This document shows positions 1-13,138 of a stretch of DNA of 64,000 bases, in pieces. The notes beneath the pieces are model-generated. The model was given only the letters and a program-made list of their open reading frames with translations. It searched no databases and had not been told where the DNA came from. Numbering within the stretch: position 1 is the first letter of the stretch; the number at the start of each line of letters is the position of its first letter. The DNA comes from Casuarius casuarius. Its lineage: Eukaryota > Chordata > Aves > Casuariiformes > Casuariidae. The position numbers and the translations under genes were made by a program. The stretch lies in the NCBI GenBank assembly GCA_003342895.1, contig PTFA01000017.1, positions 432,016 through 496,015 on the forward strand, written 5' to 3'.

Positions 1-3000
1 GGACGTATGCTTGCTTTCCAAACAAAGCACAAAGTAATAAGGAGAACATGTAGACACAAGGACAAATNGAACATTTGGCACAGATACATTTGCATTGGAC
101 AAGTAGGACATTTCTAACCAAGAGAGGAGTGAGCCTCTGAAAAGTGTTCCCGAAGGTAGTTTCGGGCAATGTAAGCCCCAACAACAACTAACAAGGCAGC
201 TTGATGGAGTGTAAGGAAATGTGGATGCAGGTAATAGCAGGGAACTGGATACCAGGCAGTTTCCTCAAGCTCTGCATGTCCATGTTCCACTGGTCTTGTG
301 ATTTGCTTCTGGTTTGGTCCCTAATCCTGCTGCCAAAACACAGCATCAGAATTCAACAAAAAATCCTTTGTAAAGTGACTACCTTTTCTTCTTTAAAAAT
401 ACATAGCAAATATGAAGCAAAAAATAAAATGCATAGTTTCATTCCAAACTGCTGTTTATTTTTTTGTGATTTCAGAAAATTTGTACTTTTTTTAATTTAG
501 AAGGACTGAAATATAGAAGGGAACAAAAATTTTCCTGAAAGTTTGACATTTCAACCTTTTTTTTTTTTTTGCTGTTTCAAAATAAAGAATGAACTTTTGA
601 AAAGTGCTGGCAAGAAGAAAAAGTGAGAGAAAACTGCTTCATCTTTTCTCCCACTGCCACTTCCTTTATCTTCTCTAAACACCACCAGCAGAAAATCTAA
701 TAGCGTGCTGCACTTGTCTGAGGTACTGGAGATCTAACCATAAGTTTAATTCCTACACAATAGAGAATTGACCAGAGTTTCTACAGCTAAATGTGTCCTA
801 AGCATCCGGACATTTTAATTTTCTTATGATCTTGCTTTTTACAGAAATTTCATCCAATATTAGAGAAATATTTTTAGTGAACTATATTGTTTTAGATGGT
901 GGAGAAGAAATGAATAGTTTAAATTATTAAAAAGAAATTAGGCCACTTCTCACAAAAATTGATTTGTAGTCTAGCATACAATATCTAGAAGTTAAAACAG
1001 AAAACTTAGAACTGAGTGAAATGGAGGATATTTGTACTTAGTTCTAGCCCAATTTGGGAAGTAAGGGCTCTTCCTTACTGAAAGAGTCCTGAAAAACAGA
1101 AAATATTTTTTAAAATCTTGAAGAGTATTTAAAAAAAGTCCTATACACATCTGAGTTTTTCATTTTGATTTGTTTTATCAGGAAAAAATGAAATGGGAGA
1201 AGAATAAAAAAAGGGAAATGGGGAAATTTAAAACTAATATGTCAAAATAGTTTGATTAAAAATTTGAAAATAAGATTTAGAACTTTGGCATTTAAAAGTC
1301 CATCTCCTTCTGGAATTCTTCACAGAAGGAAGTTTTGAATGTGGGTATAAAATGAGGATAAAATATGATATTAATTTGCACTGAAGTAGCAAATATTCAA
1401 CAGTAGTTTCAGGTCATTAATCTATCTTCCAGCTAAGGGAACTACATTAATAGCTTATGTGATTTACAGGGCAAGCATCAATTTAGTGGTTCACCCTAAG
1501 TTTGGGGAAAATAGGAAAGGGCAAGATACTAGAGGGTATATTATATCTCGGTATATTAAAATCGGTGGCAAAACTTCCTTCGACTAAAATGGCCTCTGGA
1601 TAGTTTCTAATTCCAGTGCTGCTGCTGATCCTTAATCTCCTATCTGCAAAATGGGAGGAACCATATTTACCTGCCAGTTGTTAAAACTGACTCTTCCCCT
1701 CGTCATTCTGTCTTGAACAGGAAAAGCAACTGAATTAATGTAGTTTTACCTGTGTTTTTGGAGTAGGGCAGCGTGGGGCTTGTTTCAAATGTGGCCTCAG
1801 TCTAGAAAAAGGAAAAGCATTTGCAATGAGGTAACCTAAGATACCTGTAAGGGTCACACAATTTCACTTGCAGTATTTTCTGTGAAGCACTCTTTTCATT
1901 GGAGTCCAGCCTGTGATTTCTGACTTGTCACTATGTTTTTTAAACTGTAATGTTTCCCTGTGCTTTAAAGCAAGGAGAAAACCTCTTTTTTTTGCTCCTG
2001 GCTGTTGTAGATATAGGATACCTTTGTAAATAGTAAGAGGAGGGCATTATGCAGTTTACAGCTCATTCATGAGAAGACTCAGAACAAGAAAAACTGGGAA
2101 CTAATGTCATGACTTAATAGCTGAAATATGATCTTCACAGGGGAGAGTGATGCTAGTACAGCACCTATAAATCAGTGTTGATGGTGTGCGTCATCAGATA
2201 TGCAACCTTTTTTAAGGTGATAATTCCCATAATTTGGGTATTGACCTTGTCCTGTGTTGTACAGACTTGTAATCTGTGTTTCTTGAATGATCCCCACAGG
2301 TGGGACATTTCTAATATGAAGTCACGCTGTGAGACACCTCTGAGTATGTCTGGAAGATGGGATTATAAATATTCATTGCTTTTGCAACCTTGGGCTATGA
2401 ATGTTTCAGATTTTTATAAGCTAAGCAGAACTGGACCTAGTCAGAGAGAAAAAAAATGGTAAATGTAGGTGATGAATAAAGTAGATTGGGTAAGAAAATG
2501 AGAGTTTTTCTGCTAGGCTGATTTTGAGCCAGTGTGCCAATTTGATTAGAAGTACAGAAGCACCATATAAAATCTATTCACTTGTGCCAAAACCAAGTGA
2601 GGCTACATTACCCCTCTCTTGGAAGTAAAACAACTGTTTTGCAGTCCAGCTTCATCACTGAAAAACAAAACACCTTAAGCTATAGATTTAGTCATCTTGT
2701 GACTTACCTCAGGAGTCTGAGCAACAAGTGTGGGTGCTGTCACGCTCCCCCAAGCTGCCCTGTGCCTCCCCACGGTGGGACCTGACCTCTGACTAGGAGA
2801 AACTCAGGTAGGAGAGCTGACCAAATCACGGGCCTAAAGAATAATATCCCTCGAATTGTGTGTAATGCCACGAGCTGTTCCTTTCAACTGCATGTCTGAC
2901 AAGCAAAGGATGAGGGGCAGTGGGAGCTCATTTCGTTCCTTTCTTGCTTAATTTGTCCAAGTGCAGAAGAAGGACTCAGCAGCGCTTGGCCTCTGCCCCT

Positions 3001-6000
3001 CCACTGCCAGTAGTCAGCAATGAAGTGCATTAAAGCTCAATCCTCAAGTTTTCTTCCTGCGATCAGATAGAAATGCTTTTTTTTTCTCCTTTTTCTTAAA
3101 GAGCAGCTTTACAGTTGGAGTGATCTTGACAGAAGGCATAAGCTTATGTGTTTTGCTCTGACCACGGACGGATTCCTTGGGCTTATGTGGCCGAAGTTCA
3201 GCGTACACATACAGGCATGCCGTGCTACAGCAGGGTTCAGCGCATCACCCTGTCGGTGTCTGGAAGTCATAACCTTCAGTGAGTCAGAGCATTGTAGTTT
3301 TTCCACTGGTTCGAGCCTGAAACAGTGTCTCTCATGTCACAAAGGAATCCTCAAATCTCTACACTGCTGGCTGTCCTGGACCCTGTCTCTCTCTTTCTCT
3401 CTCACCTTTCTTTTTTTTTAAACTGTGAAAGACTCTAGTATCAAAAGATTATAACATTTTCATAAAATGAAATCAGTATTTTCCAGGCAGCCCTGAAGTT
3501 CATCTTTAAGGTGCAAAAAAAATCCCAGAGCTCAACTACCTCAAAGTTTCTCCTTGTTTGTGATTTATTGAACAATATGAATTCAGTGGAGAAATCAGGG
3601 TCGATTGCATCTGAGAGTGATTGGCAGGAAGGAAATCTCAGGATCTTTGATGGTGGAACAAGAAATAAAATTGAGCTCAAAATGTTGATCCACCTCTACG
3701 CAAACTGCTGTCAATATCTTTTTTTCTGTCTACAGCAGCATCAGTTTTGTGTTGCTAGGGAAAAATAAAGGAAAATTTTGAAATCTAACATGAGCATGTG
3801 GTAGTCCCTGATGACCTATTTTGTTGTAAGATGATGGAATCAGGTAAATCACTGTATATTTCTTAATGACTAGAGCATAAGAGTGACTAGATACATACAA
3901 CTGGGACAGCTGAGGCAGAAGCTGAGGCTGGGACTCCTCCCTCTGTCTTTCTCTTGCTAATTTTTTTGAGAAATGATTTCACTGAAATTACCTGGAATTC
4001 ATCCTTTTGTCACCTCAACTTCGGGTCCCATCATACTCTAACTGCTACAAGAACTTAAAAACTCACAAGTGCACCCTCCTGGGATGGGTCTTCACTGTAA
4101 GACACCGGAGGTAGTACTTCAAAAGGTGTGGAGGATATGAACTTATTTCTGCCCCTAAACCAGTTTTCTACTTTTTTCCAGTGTGCCAGTGGAGCTATTT
4201 ATGAAGCTGCACTGGAAACCAAACCAGTGAAATGCTGCAAATTTTAAAAAAGATTCTTTTTAGGATTTTTATTATTATTAACCTAAAGGAGAGGGGAAGA
4301 GAGAAATGTTTTAAACTAGCTTCATTGCTGAAGAGATGATAACCCTGGACCATATCCTTTTTAAATCAATAGGCCCAAAGTGCAATATATCTATGGGATA
4401 TTTTCCTGATGTCTGTGGCTCTTTAAGGGGCTCAGAATAGCTTCTTCCAAGAAAATATATTGTGTACTCAAACAAAAGTACACAGCAAGTAGAAAAAATG
4501 GTTAAAGACACAAAAAAAATCTTTTCCCCCCAGATGTGGCCTGCAACTTGTCCTCCACCTAAGCTTGTGTGATGACTCACACGCATTTACATTCCCTGTG
4601 CTTCACATGGCACCTGCTGCTACACATTTGTTGCAGGATCTTGTCTTTGAACAGCTGGTGACAGCCCGCTTCCTCTTTCCTTCAGCAGAGATTTTTCAAT
4701 TGTTTCTTGTTGTTTTGATGTGAGATCCACTGTTGGAAAAACAAGCTTATTACCCTGATTAGAACCAACTATTTAAGCACTTTCCAATTAACAACCCATT
4801 TGTTATTTTCCTAAGGACCAAGGAAATGCCTCCCTTTCTTTCCTTTCGCTTTCTTCAGATGTGATTCCATACAGACAGCACAAAATGGAGCATTTTTTTA
4901 NAAAAAGAGTGGTGTTACTATTTCCCTTGTTCTTCCACTTCATTTTGTTTATGGATTTTTTTCATTTGCTTTTTCCAAGCTAATCTTCTTTAGCTCTATG
5001 TTGCAATAACCGTGCTGTCTTCTTAAGCATACAGAAAATATGCGAAGAATAATGGATATTATAGAAATGACTTTAAGAAAGCACACTGGAAAACACCACA
5101 CCCACATTAGAAACAATGGTATAAAAAAGCATTTAGTTTTAGTTATTTGGTACCAATTCTGCTAACAGAAATTAAGAAAAATAATCTAACACATATGTGT
5201 TTTCAGCAAAATAGGGGACTGTCTGTCTGGTTTACACTAGTCAAGTACGTTCAACTGGAAACAGAAATCTTGTTTCAGGGATCTGATCTCAACTACCTCT
5301 ATCAAATCACAGACAGACTACATATACTTTGGGAGGAAATATGTACTAAAAATTGAGATTAAGGTTTAGTTACTGTTCTTTCCTTGTAGCCTTTCATTCA
5401 ACTTGTCTAGATTTCCTTGCCAGGTACCAGCTTTATTACATAAATATTTCGAAGAAGTAGTAAACTTTCAAGTGAGACTAGCTTGTTTCCATTTTTGAGA
5501 AGACAATTACTTATCTCAGACAACTCCAGTAGTAGTTACTTGAAAAAGTGTGTATAACCCTATCAGACCTAAAGGCAATACAGGCAAAGGCTCTTTTACT
5601 TTAAAATATTTGAAGTGTTTATTACTGATTTGATGGCTATAACATCCTGTAGGAATTTTCCAAGGAGTTGTTTACCCCCTTTACATAATTCAAGTTGAAG
5701 TTACAATCTGTATTGTTTACACTGTACTGCACTGTTTATTCCCATGAGTAATAACTGTTTGTATCTTCTGCTATGCTGTCCCTTAAAATATAGATATACT
5801 TATGATGCATGGCTATTTAGGTATTCTGAATCTCTCCACAGAGGTCCCTTTGACAATGATTGCAAACTCTGAGCTGATTTTTCCCTCACAGATGCCACAG
5901 AGCACCTGGCTGCAGGGGGAGAGTTTTCCTTGGAGGGTAGCCCTTGCTTCCTACCATTGTTTGATATCTTGGTTACCCCCCTCTAGCAAACAGTTCTTCG

Positions 6001-9000
6001 GGGCCCTGAATTTAGATAGCAAATAAGCACATGTACTGACTGAATAATTGCCAACTTTGTTTTTTATTTGTTTGTTTCATGTTACAAGAGACTATTTCAA
6101 ATCACTTTGCTGCTCAGGGGAAATTGAAAACAGGTTCTAATTTGACTTCCCAAGATGGATGAGTTGAAACCTATTACAACACTAATTTACTTAAAGATGT
6201 ATTATGTGCACTTTGCTAAAATGCTGAGGGGAAAAAGCTTTGCTTTTGTAGTTGTATGGCCGGAAGCCAAGATTCTCCATGAAGCTACATGAAGAAGCCA
6301 GAAGAGATTTTATCCACTTATTTTTATACGTACAGTGTTATTGAATGGATTTGCTGGGAATTCTGTGCTCTTCATAAGGCGTATGTTAAAAGACAGTAGA
6401 AGTTTACAAATGGGCTGAAAGAACACACTTTCGCAACAGCCTTGCAAATCGTGGACTGATCTGAACCATTGGGATGAACCTGCTCCCCAGAACTAACATC
6501 AGAACAAAACCTTACAGCATCAGAGACAGAAAGGAAAGGTTTCTCATTGCCCGAATTGCAGTTTGAGCGCAAACAGGGATACCAAAAGTCCTGATGTTCA
6601 TTTTTTTGCACGAAACCATGAAGATAAGTTACACATAACTACTATATTGTTCTTACTATATTAGCTATAATTTCCACCTGACAACACCTTAGGCCCATGC
6701 TGCTGTACAGTAGGATGCATGATATCTCTCACTCCCTGGGGCAGTTCTGGTAATGTTTTGCACTGTGGAAACCTGTATTATACCTGCTCTATGAATAGCA
6801 GTGTCATTTGTCACGTACTTGAAAAGACTGCTTGTTCTTTGTAGCTGGTGACAAATTTGAGGTTAGGATAGTTTTGTCCTTTAGTTCACAGACTGACTCT
6901 CATTCACTGCAGCATCATTTGCCACAGGCCAAGCCCTCTCTGCCCTTTCTATTTTCTGAGAGAAGACAGGTCTGCAGATAACTGGCTATTCAACGCCTAT
7001 ATTTCAATTATCATATTATTTGAAGAATCTGGTGCTTCACTTAATGTTCTTCAAGTGATTTTCTTGATTATTTACTATTGAAGGGGTGGGGCAAACCTGT
7101 TTGCTTCTCTTTTTTGTCCCTGCCTCAACTTGATTTCAGAAAGCAATCTCAGATAAAAGAGAGAGAGATTTCGGCACCCTAATCACATGCTGCTGTTGTT
7201 GGTTTTGTTGCTGCAAGTGGCAATGTAGGGTATACCTTACCCTACACTATATGAAATGCCATGAGCAGAATACATTATTTTTATTGTGATATAATTTTTT
7301 GGTGAGGTTTTTCTAGAACAGCCGTATCCGAAAGCCATGATAGTTGTATTCAGCACAGATTTATCTATAATATTTAATTACAAGAGTTCTGCATATATTT
7401 ACATAATGTATTGGAAGGTTTTGTAGTGAGAGAACAGCTTAGGGCACATATGACAATATCTCACTTCTTTCTCTCTCTCCTGTCAATTTTGCTTGAGTCA
7501 TCCTACTTTCTTAAGCTTTAGGTCAATAAAATGAATTTCAAAGCAGAATCTGGTATCTGCTGAGACACTGACTTCATAGCACGCCTGTAGGAAGTGCACA
7601 TTTTTTCATCCTCCTTTTCTCCTAACATGACTGTTTCTCTAATTTTCTTCTATGGAGGGATCCTAATGCACATTTAATGTGGGTTCATTTAAATAATTTT
7701 TGCATGTCTTCAGTTTCTATCAACATGCACTACATTAATTTCATTTTTAGTATTTGCAAAAATCATCAGTTACAAAAGGGCAAAGCTCACTGAGAAGTTT
7801 GATAAAATGGATAGACTCTTATTATGGAAAATAATAGTAAGTATTTCATCAGATATTCTGGAGCTTACAGAACATAACTATTAGATTAGTTTCAATACCA
7901 CTATAGTGTGCTGTATTTCCTAAACAGTGTCAATGTTATTATAAAACTAAGAATTTCCATCCCTTTTTGTATTTGTTTTGATCTAAAATTAGGCAAAATG
8001 TTAAAATGTCATCATTTCCTATGGAACAGAAATTCTAGAAAGATTTCTATTGGGAAATATAGATACAGTTCCATCAAATTGGAACATTAATATTTGACAA
8101 TTTCAATCAAAATAAAATATTTTTCATTCCTGAAATGGAAGTATTTTGCTATGCAAATTCTTGTAACCTAAATGGATTTACAGTACTGATCCTTATTCTT
8201 TTTATGGACAAGGGTCCCAGCTGCTACTACTCTTCCCACATTGAACCATAGCATTCGTATGCTTTGCCACATGGAAGAAATGCATTCTGAAAGATGCACT
8301 GCATTATAGCCGAAGAAGTCCTTTAGAAAGCCCAGCCCTCAAGAGAGAGTGGGGGCTGGAATTAAACAAAGCAATGTAAATGCTGGGAAGTGCAGTTTTA
8401 AATACATGCATTTGGATTTTCTGTGTTTTCCAATATATTTCGACTGAGTGTTTCTGCTCAGTTCTACTCATTACTCTGTTTCCAGGTATTTGGAATACTA
8501 TATTATGTAAAATAATTATTATAACAAATTAAAAGGGTCAGGGGTTTTTTTTGTTTGTTTTAAAGAAAAGAACATTAGAAATGGTAAAAGTGGTCATATA
8601 TCTTTCATTCTACAAGGACCATTTGGGAAGGGCGTATTTTCTGAAAGTGGAGAGAAATAATTTAACACAGATTTTACAGAGAAACACATTGCATGGTGGC
8701 CCACTACAGAAAAACATGTAGGCCAAATAACAGTCAACTCCTTAAATGACAAAATGTTCTGAGTGCAGAGCTGCATTTACAGGCAAGCTTTCAATGTGAT
8801 TGTCCAGGATTTCCATAGGCTAAATAAAGTAATGGTGCAACTTATCCTATGTAGGGTGAGAGAAGAGGGGGGGACTAGACTTAAGCCTTAGCCTTTTGCA
8901 AGGCACCTCCTGGGTCTACTGCCATCTCTGGATACAGCCAGTGGTTCCCAAGAGGACCTACAAAATAACTAGATATCATACCATTGCTTCAGATTTTTTA

Positions 9001-9478
9001 AGTAACTCATTTCAATGTAAGTCCATCTCCACCTGTGGCTGCCCAATTACAAAAAAAGAAAATGGGGAAAATGGGAATAAATGAAGAGGGAATTACATGT
9101 TNTTTATTGGAACAATAATTTATCTATGGATATCTCAGATAAAATGCAATGTGTCTAGTGCATCCAAAACTTTGATCTGGCACATAGATGTAAAAGATAA
9201 TGCCAGGTCTTTCATTTTATTTAATCCTACTTTTCTCTACCAAATAATCTCCTTACTCTACAGAAACATGAAAGAGAAGCTATGTAACCTTAGCTTCCAT
9301 TAGTCAAAAATAGTTTGAATCCTTCGGAAGAAAGCATACATTTGGACACAATGAGGCACAGATGCCATTTCATTTTCTTCTTTGGATGTACTCTGGTGAA
9401 AGGCCTATTGACCTTTTGTAAAAAATGGATTCCAGAGAATAAGATGAATTTCGCTTCCATTCTTCCTTCTCTTTGCAG
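1..9478. other. Unannotated AT-rich intergenic or intronic DNA
   Basis: No exon, RNA gene or recognised transposon could be supported here. Open frames are all under about 100 codons and show no recognisable domain. The stretch holds a 14-base T run at 557-570, a pyrimidine tract at 3381-3419 and an octamer-like ATGCAAAT at about 8152. Single ambiguous bases occur at 68, 4901 and 9102. Some parts (for example 7650-8170) are AT-rich and could be conserved non-coding DNA, but this cannot be judged without alignment. Confidence 0.6.
3381..3419. repeat. Pyrimidine-rich low-complexity tract
   Basis: An almost pure C/T stretch (TCTCTC and TTTCTC units) ends in a run of nine T. It is simple sequence with no coding meaning. 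Confidence 0.7.
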
Positions 9479-9657
9479 ATCAGTCTGTCTTCTGTTTACA
9501 GAGAGCAAATCATCCATATTCCTCCTTGTATTCAAGGCATGACTAGTCCCTCATCTCTTTGACTCCTTCTCCTCCACCAGCTGTTCATCTGTCTTCTTTG
9601 TCGTATGCTTTGATGGGCAAATCTTCCCATCAAAGCCAACAAGATGATTAGACACAT
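9479..9657 (+). other. Candidate non-coding exon (splice-signal based)
   Basis: A very strong acceptor, a long pyrimidine tract ending TTTGCAG at 9478, precedes this 179-base segment. It is followed by a donor reading CAT|GTAAGTAT at 9658. The segment has stops in all frames or only short open frames, so if real it would belong to a non-coding RNA or UTR. It contains a perfect 11-bp-arm hairpin at 9607-9636. The call rests only on splice consensus, and such pairs arise by chance in 64 kb. Confidence 0.15.
9607..9636. repeat. Perfect inverted repeat (11-bp arms, 8-base loop)
   Basis: The arms GCTTTGATGGG and CCCATCAAAGC are exact reverse complements separated by CAAATCTT. As RNA this gives a short stable hairpin. 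It is too short alone for a typical animal pre-miRNA. Confidence 0.8.
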
Positions 9658-11142
9658 GTAAGTATTTAGGAATGTAATTATACCACAAAGTATTTTATAG
9701 ATCGGTGTAAAATGATAGGAAAAATCATTTCCTGAATTGCACTATATCAAAAGCAATTGATCAGGTAAAACTAAGAATTTCCAGGAATTCAGATATTTTA
9801 GACAAGTTGAAGTATAGATTTCATGTTTATCCTTAAACATTATACGAAGTTTTGACTATTTCTTCATAGATAAGTACATACAGCATTTTGTTTTGAGCAT
9901 TAAAAAGTAATGATCTAATCCCTCTCACTCCCCATATTAATATTTGTTCCAAGTCATCATCCTCCTAACAGATTCACTGGCCCCTAAGCTATAGCCTGTC
10001 ACAAGCAGGAGACAAATTATTAGAGAGCTTTCCCTCTGCTTGGTCCTTGTAATTGACTTTATTTCCTCTACAGGATTCCAATTACCCCATTAAATAATGA
10101 GTCAGGATGCTTATATTGATACAGGTGCCTTAATTGGTTAATTTATACTCATGCCAGCCCCAACTAAGAACTCATTTCCCTGAGGCCTCCTTAGACAACC
10201 ACAGTTCCTCCTAAACTGTAATGGTAATTCCTAACAGGCATAATATGTGAGCATAGTATTTGGACCTACGCACAAGCACCCCTTGCCACACACTTGTTCA
10301 TGTTTAGCCATGCATACACATGCTATTCAGCTTTTATTTGTTTCCACGTTATAATTTCTAACTTATTTAGTTTTAAATATAAGACTAGGATTATACAATA
10401 CTGACTCTATGTTTTTAAAAACAGTTTGCAAGCAAAAAGTCCTAATAATATTGCTTTTTTTAGTAGCACTCTAAACCAATTAAACATTTAATAGATGCCA
10501 GTGAATTCAGCTGCAGTCTATCATATACACATTTATTTGCATATGCTGTCTGGTGAGTGACATTGTTTTCATTATTGACTTATGAGGATGGAATTAATAG
10601 ATGGATTATTTACTGGACTGTCTTTAACTCTGCATCAACTGAAAGAGCTTATTAAATGTGTAACAACTTTCACTGACACGAGCCTGGAGATTTTAAAACT
10701 AAGGTGAAGAGAAGGTTGAGAGCTTTGTCTGTGCTCTATAAGACTCATTCTCGCAACAGCAAGAAAATAGGATAGCTAGTCCTGCAAATCATCGGAGACG
10801 CCAACTAGAATTACAACTAGATTTTTTTAAATTAATTTTAACAGAAATTTGATTTTCAGAACCAGACAAACCCCATAGTGAGCTGCCAGGATTGTGATTT
10901 TTCCAGACTTAGAGCCTGATGAATGTCATGAGCTTCCACCATAGTCTTTTGAAGGAAGTTTTCAAAGAACCTATAGAAGAATTAAGTGCACAGCTCAAGA
11001 GACCCTAATAGGTGTTCCTTGACTTGATTTCCAGTTTAGCATACATCACCTTTTTATGATTTAAATTAAGAATGTATGTTCTCCCCTCATAATTCTGCTG
11101 TATTAGCTGGGCACCTTACAGGCTGTAACCACTGCCAGAAAA
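9658..11142. other. Unannotated AT-rich stretch, enhancer-like at 10,495-10,690
   Basis: No coding sequence is seen. The part at 10,495-10,690 contains an ATTTGCAT octamer (10,535-10,542) followed 19 bases later by a CATTGTT SOX-type site (10,561-10,567), in sequence that looks like typical conserved non-coding DNA. Nothing else was identified. Confidence 0.5.
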
Positions 11143-11262
11143 AGCAGTATTATTTCTGATTCATAGATGGAAAGCTATACTTACTTAAGGTAGCAGTGAC
11201 AATCTGCAGAGAGCAAGCAATTGAACCTTGATCTTGCAAGTTGCAGACCAACATCCAAAATA
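11143..11262 (-). repeat. Possible MIR-like SINE relic (reverse orientation)
   Basis: The order of phrases matches the reverse of a MIR-type tRNA-derived SINE: an AGTATTAT block, then CATAGATGGAAA in place of the usual CAGATGGGGAAAC, then GAGCAAGCAATTGAACC and a GATCTTGCAAG block. Divergence is high and the identification is from memory of the consensus. It needs an alignment to MIR and CORE-SINE models. Confidence 0.35.
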
Positions 11263-12422
11263 TGGGATAATTCTGATTTTTTCTTTATTTGAATGTATCT
11301 CTATTTATCTTTTCAGGAGACACATTCGGATAATATGAAGTAAATTAAACAAGCAGTTTCTGTCAACTGTCATGTACAATACCTATTTTGTATTCTCTCT
11401 CTGTTGTGGCTTAACTGTACAGCCTGATACCTCCTTGAAATGCGCTAAGAGCTTGACATGCATATAATTTTAAAATGATAAAAAAGTATACGTATTTTGG
11501 CTGGAAAACGCCTCTCCACTTGAACAGGATAGTGGTATCTGTAGATGATACATTCCAGCAATGCATCTTTTTATATACATAAGCTGACAGGGAAAATTTG
11601 TCAGTGGCTTAGTCACATTCAGCTGAATCACCAATCTCTTAAAAAATAGCACAGTTGAGGGAAGGGTATTCATCCCACCCTGTAGTAAGTTAGATTAAAT
11701 GCAATACACAGATACTCGTAGGCAGTTGATTTCAGGACAGAGAAGCAACTCTGTTCTCCTTGTGGGTATTGGCTAATATTTTATATTTCTCAAGAAGCAT
11801 CTTTGACCTGGGTGCCAGTTGCTGCTATGCAGCAGTATGAATGGCATTTCCAAATGTGCTGTGTTCATGGACACTGCTTCTGGAAATGATCTCAGAAACA
11901 GTATGGCTTTTTCTGCAAGGCATAAGTGAACTGTATAAAACAAGTTCTGGATCACAAATAGCATGATCTTCACAACACATTTAGGACATTTAGGACAGCT
12001 CCCATAGAGCGGAAAGGACCTACAGTGTTGAATAAGGCTCCAGAGGAGCTGTACTTCCAGCTTCCATGTCAAAGTCAAAATGCAGCATTTTTGAATATTG
12101 GAATTGAATAAATTTCAGCAGGTATTTCCAGGAGTATCAGAGCTCATGAATTCTTCTGTCTCCTCACTGATTATGTTGGAAGAAAAAAAAAAAGAAGCTT
12201 TTCCTACCACTGGGACCTCTCCAAATTTTCTTCACTGGTTTATTTGGTGTCTATGAAAATGTGAATGTAGGCTGAAGTTTTTCCCTCAGATGGGTCACTT
12301 ATGGGTCTCTCTCCTTCATCTAACCACTGTTTTCATGAAAGATGGAGAAATTTTATTTCTGATCAACTCTAAGGCTATTTTTTTTCTTTTATGTCCATCT
12401 ACATTTTCTACAGTCAGGAGGA
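11263..12422. other. Unannotated stretch upstream of the CR1
   Basis: No gene, RNA or repeat was recognised. The longest open frame is about 100 codons on the minus strand at 11,773-12,078 and has no recognisable domain. An A-rich run lies at about 12,182-12,195. Confidence 0.5.
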
Positions 12423-13138
12423 ACAGAATCACAGAATCACACAGAATAGCTAAGGCTGGAAGGTACCTCTGGAGATTCTCTAGTCCAACCTCCTTGTTCA
12501 GAGCTGAGTCAACTATAGGTTGTTCAGGGCTCTGTCCAGTTGGCTTTTGAATATCTCCAAGGATGGAGACTCCACAACCTCTCTGGGCAGCCTGTTCCAC
12601 TGCCTGACCTTCCACACTGTAAAAATTTTTTTATTGTGTTTAAATGGAATTTCCTGTATTTCAATTTGTGCCCATTGCTTCCTGCTCTGTCACTGGGCAC
12701 CACTGAGAAGAGCCTGACTCCATCTTCTTTACAGCCTCCCTTAAGATATTTATACACACTAATCAAGTCCCCGAGGAGCCTTCTCTTCTCCAGGCTGAGC
12801 AGTCCCAGCTCTCTTAGCCTCTCCTTCTATGAGAGATGCTCCAGTCCCTTAATCATCTTTGCGGTTCTTTGCTGGACTCACTCCTGTATGTCTATGCCTT
12901 TCTAGTACTGGGGAGCCCAGCACTGGACCTGGCACTCCAGCTGTGGCCTCACCAGGGCAGAGCAGAGGGGAAGGCTCACCTCCCTTGACCTGCTGGCAAT
13001 GCTGCTCCCCAGCAGGTCGGTCCCAGCCTGTACTGGTGCTTAATGTAGCCCAGGGCACCTTCTTTGCCACAGGGGTACATTGATGGCTCATGGTCAAGTT
13101 GGTGTCCACCAGGACCGTGAGGGCCTCTGCAAAGCTGA
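12423..13138 (-). mobile_element. 5'-truncated avian CR1 LINE, 3' part
   Basis: The left end carries the CR1 3' terminal repeats (CACAGAAT units on the plus strand), then the well-known 3' untranslated block of about 90 bases. To the right lies the C-terminal part of ORF2, the endonuclease/reverse transcriptase protein. On the minus strand one frame reads [13 protein letters not shown] and LFSVVPSDR, and another reads [17 protein letters not shown] up to a stop at 12,513-12,515. A frameshift near the A/T run at about 12,620 separates these frames, so the copy is dead. Near the right end LVDTNLTMSHQC matches the usual ORF2 order. Everything further 5' is missing, as is typical of CR1 insertions. 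A displaced internal segment lies at about 13,003-13,039. No target-site duplication is obvious, which is normal for CR1. The structure indicates a bird genome. Confidence 0.95.
12513..13110 (-). pseudogene. CR1 ORF2 C-terminal fragment, frameshifted
   Basis: This is the reverse transcriptase C-terminal region of the CR1 ORF2 protein, which in an intact element nicks DNA and copies the element RNA at the target. Only the last 180-200 residues are represented. The polymerase catalytic motifs and the endonuclease domain are absent because of 5' truncation. Readable blocks, in protein order, are the DTNLTMSHQC region (about 13,080-13,110), the VYKYLKGG region (about 12,735-12,760) and the [16 protein letters not shown] region (about 12,545-12,595). 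Frame changes occur between the blocks. It cannot make a functional protein. Confidence 0.9.

Noticed and set aside
3308..3317. GGTTCGAGCC resembling a tRNA B box
   Set aside because: No A box at the right distance and no cloverleaf can be folded around it.
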